NCBI GenBank assembly: GCA_015062685.1
Contig: SUUE01000003.1
Location: 1-64,000 of the forward strand
Length of the DNA stretch: 64,000 nucleotides
Direction: 5' to 3'
DNA from: Coriobacteriaceae bacterium
GTDB lineage: Bacteria; Actinomycetota; Coriobacteriia; Coriobacteriales; Eggerthellaceae
In this document: positions 15,001 to 27,000 of the stretch, piece by piece
Layout of the letters: every line of letters begins with the position of its first letter
Numbering within the stretch: the first letter of the stretch is position 1
Notes under the pieces: generated by a model
Databases searched by the model: none
Told to the model about the DNA's origin: nothing
What the model saw: the letters and a program-made list of their open reading frames with translations, nothing else
Translations under genes and position numbers: made by a program

Positions 15001-18000
15001 CGTGACTGAGTACACGGTGGAGCGCTGGATCGTCAGTGGTAACGGTACGCCGTATGCGATGGCCGAGAGCGGAGCTGCGACGAGCGACCACAAGGGCACC
15101 GTGAGACGCGATAACACGACCGGCGAACTCGTTACGTCGAGTTCTGCGATTCGCTTCAAGCGCTGGGGCGTCACTGACGAGATCGCCTACGCTGACGAGG
15201 CCGACAGCTCGCTGTCGTACCGCTTCGCCGAGCACACCAACGTGGAGACGCCGGGCTACATCTACGTGACCAATGGGAACCACGTGAACTTCGGCACGCA
15301 CAACATGACCAGTCTCGTGACCGTAGCCAAGAAGAAGATTGAGGGCAACGGCTCTACGCACCTGGTGCTCTACTACCAGCCGCTGCTCAACACGATCAAC
15401 TTCTACGTGAGCGACGGCGTGTCGTACGTCACCAACAAGGTGGTTTCGATTGATGCCTACACGGACCAGACCGTGACGTTGCCGACGCGGGGCACGGCAA
15501 ACGGCCAGGCCGAGCGCAAGGGCTACGAGCTCATGGGTTGGACGAACGTCTGGGACGGCGACGATTCGACGCAGCCGAATGAAGCGGTCCCGACTGATCC
15601 TGCTCCTGCGAAGGGCGCTTACGTCTCCAACAAGACGGGCCACAACTCGCAGACCGTGCATAATGCGATTTCTGCTCGCACCGATCGTTCGTACAACCTG
15701 GGCAGCACCTACACGGCCACGGCGGACTATGACGACAGGGGCTATAGCGCATCGGCCGGTCTGGGCGCTCTGTATCCCACGGTGACTCCGTACTACGTGA
15801 TGCCGACGCTGCGTACGGATAACTCCACCGAAGGTCAGCTCAGCATCACGCTCTACGCCGTGTGGCGCGCACGCGACGATGTCAAGTACACGGTCGAGCG
15901 TTGGATCGTCTCCGGCGACGGTACGGCTTACGCGATGGCCGAGAGTGGCACCGAAGGCGACCATAAGGGCACCGTAACGCGCCTCGAGGGCGGCCTGCTT
16001 GATCCCAGCAAGGCTGCGAACGAAGGCCGGACGAACTACATCCGCTATGAGCGCACCGGTACCGCCGACGAGATGGCGTGGGCCGACGGCGTGGGTACCG
16101 GCACTGACGCCAAGTGGTATCGCAATGCCGATTCCACCAACGTCGAGACGCCCGGCTACAAGTTTGTGGTCAATGGCCAGTACGTCAGCTTCAGCGACAT
16201 CGTCACAGAGGCCGACGGCTACCAGACGATCGCGAAGCTGAATATCGAGGGCGACGGCTCCTCGCATCTGGTGCTGTTCTACCAGCCGCTGGCGAATACG
16301 ATTAACTTCTACGTGTCCTCCACCATTGAGGGGCATGTCATTCCGAACGTCACGAACACGATCATTTCGATGACGGCGTTCACTGACGAGACGGTCACGC
16401 TGCCGCAGGAGGCCGCAGAGAGCTTGGCACGCGCGGGCTACACGCTCATGGGCTGGACGAACGCTTGGGACGGCAACGCGGCGCATGCGGGCGACGCCGT
16501 GACGTTCGATGCGACAAATGTCGATAGCGCCATCTCCAACCTCAAGGGCATCGCCTCGCAGACCGCACATGCGGCCATCAAGGGCAATGCCACGCGCAGC
16601 ATGGTTTACGGCTCCGTCTACACCAAGGCGAACGACTACGACGGCACGGAGTTCGTCGGCTCGACGGGCGAGGGCGGCAAGTATGATCCCACCGCCCCGC
16701 GCTACGTGATGCCGACGCTGCGCACGGACAACTCCACGAACGGGCTCAGCATCATGCTCTACGCCGTCTGGCGTGCCAACGACAACACGGCCTACTACGT
16801 CGAGCGCTGGATCGTCAGTGGCGACGGCGAGCATTACGCGCTCACGAACGACGGCAAGCTTGACCGCGACGGCAACGGCCTGCTGGAAGAGAGCAACACG
16901 ATTGACGAGGGTCACTGGATCAAGCACTACGGTATTACGGATGAGGTCGCTTACGCTGACGAAACCACGACTGACCAGGTGAACAACAAGGTCAAGTGGT
17001 ACTACTACAACGACGCAGGCGCCATCAACGAGACAAGCCTGATCGGCTACGAGTACTTCGGGCAGGGCGATGACCCCAACGATGCTGAGCGTGGCAGGTT
17101 GGTCATCATTCCGACGGCTGGCACGAACGACTACAAGCCGAACATCAAGGACACCTATAGGACCCTCGCTCACTACGCCATCTCCGGTTTGGCAAACACG
17201 CATCTGGTGCTTTACTACAGGCCGCAGCTCTTCACGATCACGTTCGTGACCGGTGAGGGCACGGGCGAGGGCGCCGTTCCCAACGTTTCAAACTCGCCTG
17301 TAGCCGTTCAGCTCTTCAGCGATCAGAGCCTCGACTTCGATGGTTCTGGCAACTATGCTCTGCCGGTCGATACCCTGGCTGATGCCACGAGTGCGTTCAC
17401 GCGTCTCGGCTACCACCTGATGGGCTGGACGAACGTCGATAATGGCACCGTTTCGACGACGAACTACAGCACGCAGTACACGTATCTGGCTACGGGCATC
17501 GCTTCGCAGCAGGCGACTACCTCGGCAGAGCTCGGTATCAGCACGCGCCGCGCCGTGACTGGCAAGGTGTACACGCGCGTGGCGGCCTTCAACGGCACCA
17601 ACATGGATGCGGCCAACAACGTTGACGGCGGCTACACGATTTCGACGCCGCGCTATACGATGCCGACCGGCAACGTCACGCTCTACGCCGTCTGGCGCGC
17701 GAGCGATGTGACGCCGTACACGGTCGAGCGCTGGATCATCAGCGGCGACGGCAAGCGCCTGTCCGTCACGACCGACGGCAAGATCGTCCGTGATGCCACG
17801 ACGGGTCTGCTCAACGAGGGCAAGACGACGGTCATCTACACCTGGCACTACGGCATCACCGACGAGGTGGCCTACGCTGATACGACTACTGTTAACAACA
17901 AGAGCTGGTGGTACTACACCAACGACGCGCATACCTACGATGAGAACAGCATGCTCGGCTACGCGTACTTCGACCAGAAGGCCGAAGGCGGCACGCTCGT

Positions 18001-21000
18001 GAGCTTCACTGAGCAGGCATTCAACAACTACACGCCTTACGTTGACCCTGATTGGAAGACGCTCGACCATGCGGCCATCAGCGGCAATACCGCTGACAAC
18101 AAGATCACGCGCCTCGTGCTGTACTACACGCCGAACCTGAATACGATCACGTTCTACAGCGGCACGGATGCCAACATTTCGAACGCACCGACCGTGGCCA
18201 AGCTGTTTAGCGATCAGAGCTTCAAGGTCACTAGCGGTCCCGATAAGTACACGCTGCCCATCGATGGAGACGGCGAGAATGACTTCAAGCGTGCTGGCTA
18301 CCACCTGATGGGCTGGACGAACGTCTACGACGGCACGACTTCGACGAATCCGGGCGCTGCAGAGGGTTCGGGCACTATCGTCTCCAACCTGACGGGCATC
18401 GCCTCGCAGACGCAGTTCGGCGTCATCTCCGGCCGCAGTGGTCGCGCCTATAACACCGGCGCCATCTACACCGCGGTGAGGACCTACGCTCAGGGCAACC
18501 TGAACACCACGACAGGCGCCGAGGCCGACTACGACGCGGCGGACGGGTATTATACGATGCCGGTCAACGCCAACGTCAAGCTCTACGCCGTCTGGCGCGC
18601 CAGTGACGTGACACCGTACACGGTGGAGCGCTGGGTCGTGAGCGGCGACGGCGTGGCTTACAAGATGTCCGAGAGCGGCGCGGATCACCATGGCGACGTC
18701 GTGCGCAATGCCGATGGCGACGCGACTACGGGCGGCAAGCTGACGAATGCGGCGGTCTACCGCTTCACCTACTACGGCACCACCGACGAGATCGCATATG
18801 CGGACTCCAACGTGACCGAGCACAACGTCGCCAAGAGCTACGCGCACCTCGACTCGACCAACGCCACGACGCCGGGCTACACTTACGTGGAGCACGACAG
18901 CTCGGCGGCCTATCGCGGCGCAGCGACGAGCTCGTACAAGACAATCGCCCAGAAGGCGATCAGCGGCCTGCGCACCGAAGACGGCCAGACGCGCCTCGTG
19001 CTGTACTACACGCCGAACCTCAACACGATCACGTTCTACAGCGGCAACGACACGGCCAACATCAAGAACGCGCCGACGACGATCCAGCTCTACACCGACG
19101 AGACGGCTCAGAGGATTATGCCGAACAACGTGACCCGCTCCGGTTACGTCTTCGAGGGCTGGACTACCTCGCAGTACGCGACGAGCGTCAGCACCACGAC
19201 GACGGTCTCCGACCTGACAGGCATCAATTCGCAGAACGCTGCCAGGGACCTCATGGCTGGGAGCGCGCAGGGCCGTAACTCCGTGACCGGGTCTAACTTC
19301 ACTGCCCGCCCCGCCACTGGTTCTTATGTGATGCCGACCACCGCTGTTGTTGACGGTGAGGACTCCATGGCGCTCACGCTCTACGCCGTGTGGAACGCAT
19401 GCAACGACACTAAGTACTACGTTGAGCGCTGGATCGTCAGCGGCGATGGCGAGCGCTATGCGATCGCCCTTAACGGCACGGTTCTGCGTGACGGCAGCGG
19501 TGAGCTCATCGAGAATCAGAACATCATTCGGATCGAGCACGAGGGCATCTCGGGCGAGGTTGCCTACGCTGACCTGACCGAGCTGAACGGTGTGACAGCC
19601 GCTTACTACATCGACGATGCGCATACGAGCATCAACGTGCCGGGCTACTACTACTTCGATCAGGTCGATACCGACGAAGAGGGTACGGTCGTCACCTTCG
19701 GCAGCACCGAAGCGGGCTTCACCTTCACGAAGGCCGACTGGAAGACTCTCGACCACGATGTTATTAAGCTCAACTCGGAAGGCAACGGCATCACGGTGCT
19801 GAAGCTGTACTACCTGCCGTATGAGAACACGATCACCTTCTGGAACGGCACGATGGAGAACACGAGCACGAGCCCGGTTGTCAAGCATATGTTCACCGAT
19901 CAGACTTACGTTAATCCGGCCGCGACGACCAAAGTCAAGTACACGCTGCCGACGGATCCGACGCGCGCTGGTTACACGCAGATGGGCTGGAGCACTTCGT
20001 CCAGTGTCGATGTGAACGGCACGCCGACTTCTGTCAACGAGTCTACGGGCGTCGCTTCGCAGAACGCTGCGACCAAGGCGGCTACGCTCGTTGGGCGTAC
20101 ATATTACGGCGGTCAGGCGTACAACCAGATGCGCACGTACAACATCAGCAATATGACATTGAACGTTGCGGGTTCTGGTTACAGCGCCCTGACCGCGCCG
20201 CTCTACACGATGCCGACTGGCACGACGACGATGGACAATAAGGGCCACAACATCGATCTCTACGCCGTTTGGCGCGCTGATGACAACACCCCGTACTACG
20301 TCGAGCGCTGGGTCATCTCTGGCGACGGCAAGGCGTACGCGCTGAAGACCGACGGTACGCTGGTACGCGACTCGAGCACCGGCCTGCTGGTCGAGAGCGC
20401 GACGCCCGATAGCGAGCGCCTGGTCGTACACTACGGCGTCACTGACGAGGTGGCGTACGCGTACAACAAGAGCGGGAGGAGCTACTGGAACAACGACGCT
20501 GTCAACGTCGTGGGCTACACCTACTTCGCGCAGGGCGATGCCGCCGAGCACGCCGAATACGGCAGGCCCGTCGTCATTTCCGAAACCGGTACGAACGGCT
20601 ACCAGCCCAGCGTTGACGGCGACTGGAAGACGCTCGACCACTACGCAATCTCCGGCCTGGGCAACAAGCACCTGGTGCTGTACTACACGCCGAACCTCTA
20701 CACGATCACGTTCGAGAGCGGCAGCGACGCGAACATTTCCAGCAAGCCGGCCAGCGTCAACATGTTCAGCGACCAGAGCTTCAGTGTGGCCGACGGCACG
20801 GCCTCCTACGCGCTGCCGGTCGACGGCACGGCTGACAGCGCCTTCAAGCGCCTCGGCTACCACCTGATGGGCTGGACGAACGTCGCGAACGGCATCGTGA
20901 CGACGAGCAGCAAGGGCCAGCAGGCCACGCACAACGCCACGGGCATCGCCTCGCAGCAGGCCACGATCGCGGCCGAGGCTGGCATCAATTCGCGCACCGC

Positions 21001-24000
21001 CACGGGTGGCAAGGTGTACACGCGCGTGGCGGCCTTCAGCGATGCGGGCATGAACGCGGCCAACAACGTTGACGGCACCTATGACACCAGCGTTCCGCCG
21101 CTGTACACGATGCCGACCGGCAACGTGACGCTGTACGCCGTGTGGCGTGCGAGCGACGTGACGCCGTATACGGTGGAGCGCTGGATCATCAGCGGCGACG
21201 GTGCGCATCTGGCCATCGACACCGACGCGACCTCCGGCAAGGGCATCGTCCACCGCAGCTCGACCGACGGCACGCTGGACACCAGCAAGACGACGGTCGT
21301 CTACACCACGCACTACGGCATCACCGACGAGGTGGCCTACGCGGACAAGACGACGAGCGGCGTCTGGTACCACGTGAACGACGCGGCCGCCATCGACGCG
21401 GAGAGCCTGCTCGGTTACGAGTACTTCGACCAGGTTGACACCGATGCGGACGGCACGACGGTGACCTTCGCCACGGGCGCCACCGGAAGCTACGTGCCCG
21501 CGACGCCTGCCGACGGCAGCTGGAAGACGCTCGACCACAAGGCGATCAGCGGCAACACGGCCGACAACAAGATCACGCGCCTCGTGCTGTACTACAGGCC
21601 GAAGCTCAACACGATCACGTTCGTGACCGGCAAGGGCGTCGTTCCCAACGTTTCGAACGAGCCCGACATCGTGAAGATGTTCAGCGACCAGAGCCTGACC
21701 GTCTCCGACGGCAGCACCGAGTACGCTCTGCCGACGAGCACGGCTCGCTCCGGCTACACGCTCATGGGCTGGACGAACGTGACGGACGGCGTCGTCGGCA
21801 CGACGGATTACAACAACCAGGCCACGCATACCGCCAGGGGCATTGCCTCACAGCAGGCGACGGCCACGATCGAGGGTGAGCTCGACAAGCGCACCTACAA
21901 CGGCGGCACGGTCTACACCGATACGAACACGTATGACGACGCGAACCTCAATCGCTCGACGGGCCGCGGCGGCGTCTACCACCCGCAGACTCCGTATTAC
22001 GTCATGCCGACTGAGAACGTCACGCTCTACGCCGTGTGGCGCGCCAACGACGATACCGAGTATACGGTTGAGCGTTGGATCATCAGCGGCGATAGCGACC
22101 GACTGGCCATCGACACTGACGCGACCTCTGGCAAGGGCATCGTCCATCGTCATGACGACGACGGCACACTCGACACCACGAAGACGACGGTCGTTTACAC
22201 CACGCACTACGGCATCACCGACGAGGTGGCCTACGCCGATCTGACCGAGCTTAATGGCAAGACCTGGTGGTACTACTGGAACGATGCTGACAATATCGAC
22301 GCTGCGAGCTTGCTTGGCTACACGTACTTCAACCAGAGCAACAAGACTGAGGACGAAGCCTACGGCACGCTCGTGAAGATCAACGACGTTGGCACGGGCA
22401 ACTACAAGCCTGTCATTCAGTCCACGTGGAAGACGCGCGACCACTTCGAGATCAACGGCGACACCGCGAACAACAAGACGCGCCTCGTGCTGTACTACAC
22501 GCCGAACCTGAATACGATCACGTTCTACAGCGGCACGGTTGCCAACATTAACAACACGCCCGCCGAGATTCATATGTTCAGTGACCAGAGCTTCAGCAAG
22601 GCCGACAAGAGCGCCAGCTTCGAGCTGCCCGACGACGTGACGCGTGCCGGCTACTACCTCATGGGCTGGACGAACGTTTGGGATGGCACGGCTGATACGC
22701 CCGCAGGCACCAACCCTGGCACGGGCACAATCGTCTCCAACATGACGGGCATCGCCTCGCAGACGCAGCACGGCATCATAGAGAACCGCCTTGTGCGCGA
22801 GTACGACACGGGCATGACCTACACCGCAACGCGCACTTACGACGTGGGCAACCTGAACACCCTGACGGGCAAAGAGGCCACGTACACCAGGATGCACGGC
22901 ACCACGACGCCGCCGCCGCTGTACACGATGCCGGTGAGCGACGTCACGCTGTACGCCGTCTGGCGCGCGAGCGACGTGACGCCGTACACCATCGAGCGCT
23001 GGATTGTCAGCGGCGACGAGAAGCGCCTTGCGATGGCCGAGGACAACATGAACAACCGCGACCACTACGGCACTGTCCAGCGTATCGACGGCGGCCTGCT
23101 AAATCCCAACGTGACGACGTACGTCCGCTACACGCGTTGGGGCACCACCGACGAGGATGCATACGCTGACTACGAAGGCTCGGCCGATACGCTGGCTTAC
23201 ACGAACGCCGACCACACCAACGTCTCGACGCCGGGCTACGTGTACGTGACGCACGGCAACAGCGTGGCGTTCGGCACGTACACGTCCAGCTACACGACTA
23301 AGGCTCATGCCAAGATCAGCGGCCTTACGACCGATGCCGGCCAGACGCACCTGGTGCTGTACTACCAGCCCACGGCTCGCACGATCACGTTCTACGCCGG
23401 CAACGATCAATTCCTCTCCAGCACGCCGACCAACATCAACACCTGGACCGACAAGACCGTGGCCCTGCCCGTCAACATCACGCGCTCGGGCTACACGCTC
23501 AAGGGTTGGACCAACACGAGCGACGCAAAGCAGGCTACGACGCCGACTTCCACGCTCATCGCCAATGCGAGCGCCAACGACGCTGTTGTTTCCAACCTGA
23601 CCGGTCATGATTCGCAGGATGCTTGGGACGAAGTGAAGGACAACACGCACCGCACGAGCGAGTGGGGTCGCCTCTACACCGCTAAGGACGTGAGCTTCGT
23701 GGCACCGACGAATAACGTCGCCCTGTACGCCGTATGGGCCGCCAATAACAATGTCGTGTACACCATCGAGCGTTGGTTCGTCAGTGGCGACAAGGAGCGC
23801 TACGCGATGACCCAGGATGCCGCAAACGATCACAGGGGCGGCATCGCCCGCGACGGCGACGGCCTGCTCAATCGTTCGTACATCGACAACGTCGTCACGT
23901 ACACGCGCGTCGGTACCGCGGACGAGATCGCGCTGGCGGACTTCGAGGGTTCGGACGAGCTCTCCTACACGAACAATGACCACAAGAACGTTGTGATTTC

Positions 24001-27000
24001 GGGCTACGTCTACGTGACGGACGGCAACCACGTGAAGCTGGACGGCTACTACGAGAACACGGCTTACAAGACTATCGCGCAAGAGCGCATCATGGGCGAC
24101 GGCTCCACTATCCTGCGTCTGTACTACCAGCCGCTGCTCAGCACGATCAACTTCTACGTGAACTCGGGCGACTCGCTCGTCACCAACAACGTGGTTTCGA
24201 TTTCGGCTTACACGGACCAGACCGTGACGCTGCCGACGAAGGGCACGGCTTCCGGTCAGGCCGCGCGCCAGGGCTACGAGCTCATGGGTTGGACGAACGT
24301 CTGGGACGGCGGTGCCACGACGACGCCGAACACGGCGGCTGGCGCTGCGACGAGCATCGTCTCCAACCTGACGGGCCACACTTCGCAGAGCAGGCATGAG
24401 ACCATCGAGCTCCGTACTGACCGCGCATACGATACGGGCAAGATCTACACGGCCACGGCGACGTACAACACGAGCGGCTACAACGCGGCGACCGGTCTCG
24501 GCGCGCTGTATCCCACCACGACGCCGAGCTACGTGATGCCGACGCTGCGCACGGACAACTCAACGACTGACAAGAGCATCACGCTCTACGCCGTGTGGCG
24601 TGCGCGCGACGACGTCGAGTACACCATCGAGCGCTGGATCGTCAGCGGCGACATGGACCGCACCACCGCCGAGGGCGATAAGCGCTACGCGATGGCGCAG
24701 GATGCCAGCAACGACCACTTCGGCACCGTCCAGCGCATCGCCGGTGGCCTGCTCGATCCGACCAAGACGGCCGCCGTCCAGTACAAGCGCACCGGCACTG
24801 CCGACGAGTTCGCCTGGGCCGACGGCGTGGGCACTGGCACGGATGCCAAGTGGTACCGCAACGCCGATTCCACCTGGGTCCTGACGCCGGGCTACGAGTT
24901 CGTGGCTGACAAGGGCCATGTGAAGTTCGGAACGTACGAGAACACGGCGTATCAGACCAAGGCCCGCCTGCAGATCAAGGGCAACGGTTCCACGCTGCTC
25001 GTGCTGTACTACCAGCCGCTGCAGAGCACGGTCAACTTCTATGTGGCCGACACTTCCACAGATACGCAGGGCAACCCGAACATCCCGAACGTCACGAACG
25101 CGGTCGTCTCGATGACTGGCTACACCGACGAGCGGATCACGCTGCCGCAGGAGGCCGCTGATTACCTCGCGCGCGCCGGCTACACGCTCATGGGCTGGAC
25201 GAGCGTCTGGGACGGCACGGCTTCGACGGCAAACAACGCCGTGATGCCCGAAGGCACGGACTACAAGCTGATCGTGTCCAACCTCAAGGGCATTGCCTCG
25301 CAGACCAGGCAGGACACGATCGATAACCGCGCGAGCGAGCGCAGCTACAACAACGGTGCCGTCTACACGGTCACGGCCACGTACGATCCGAACACGCCGA
25401 ACGCGACGGGCGTGGGCGGCACGTACACGCCGAACACGACGCCGTACTACATCATGCCCGCCCTGCGCGAGGACAATTCCAAGGATGCCAAGAGCATCAT
25501 GCTCTACGCCGTCTGGCGCGCCAACGACAACACGCCGTACTACGTCGAGCGCTGGGTCATCACCGGCGACAACGTGGCCGTGGCTCTGAACCAGAATGGT
25601 ACAGTGCCTTATGACGCTAATGACGTTCCCGTCGTTCATGCGGAAGGTTCCGATTGGGTCCTCGCGAATCGCGTCAAGCATTATGGCATCACCGACGAGC
25701 AGGCTTGGGCCGACCAAGACGTGGCCGACGTCTCGTACCGCAATGCCGATAACATCGTCGTGGCCGGTTACAACTACATCGCACGCGGTGGCGTCTATCT
25801 TGACACCTACGCGACGATTTCGCGCAACAACATCGACGGCACGGGCGATCGCATGTTGCGCCTTTACTACTCGCCTGATCCCACTTCCGCATATGCCGTG
25901 AACCATTGGCGCATCACGGGCGACGGTACGTTCAAGGAACTGATTACCGACCTTGATATCTACAAGGTCGCACACCCCGGCGAGGAAGTTTTCTCCATGG
26001 TCGGCACGACGGACACCGTTCATTACGCGACTATTCTCACGGACGATCCGAACGAGTCGCGCGAAGGTTACGCGTACAACGCCAACTTCATCGGATACGA
26101 GTTCGTCTCGCTGGCGTACGATGTGGACGAGACTCCGTACACGAGCGTGACGAGCGGCCGCATCAAGGGCGATGGCTCGCTCGTGCTCAATCTGTATTAC
26201 ATGGCGATCGAGACCATCGAGCTGACGCTCGATCCGGGCCTCGGCGACTTCCGCAACCACGGCGTAGACGGCAACGGTTCCTATGACGACGCGGACCGCA
26301 CGAAGGAATCGCAGCATAGCGCCGAGTCCACGTTCGCGTTGCCCAATGCGAGCGATATGTACCGCGCCGGCTACGACTTCCTGGGTTGGGCGTACACGCT
26401 CGACGACCGCGCTGAGCTGGCGGCCATCGCCAAGGGCAATGAATCGATAGATTTTGCCGACCTGATCAAGTACTGGAACGATAACTTCTCCGGTGCCGCT
26501 CTGGATTCGCCTGAAGCCAACAACGTTGACCGCGATACGCTGTCCGGCCAGTCGCTGCGCCTGATGGGCATGCCGCTGAGGAGCATGGGCCTTTCCGCCG
26601 CGCAGGACAACCCGGAGGGTGGCGTGACCTACAAGACGCCGGAGTTCTACTTCATCCCGGCTGGCGGCACGTTCCTCATGCCGACCACTTCCACGACGCT
26701 GTTCGCCGTGTGGCGTGCGCGCAACGACGTTGACTTCGACGTGACGCACTACCTGGTGGACGCTTACGGCGTGGCGCACGAGGTGACCGACGACATCGAG
26801 CACCCGAACACGGGCGACCCCGAGAGCTCGACGTATCACCAGAGCATCACGGACGAGGGCGTCGGTTCCGTTGCCCACGGCACCGAGGACGGCACGTCCG
26901 AGGAGAACGTCTACCGCGGCTACACCTACGTCGAGACGTACGGCGTCGAGCGCCTGGACGAGAACGGGCTGCCGGTGCTGGAGCTTGACGAGGACGGCAA

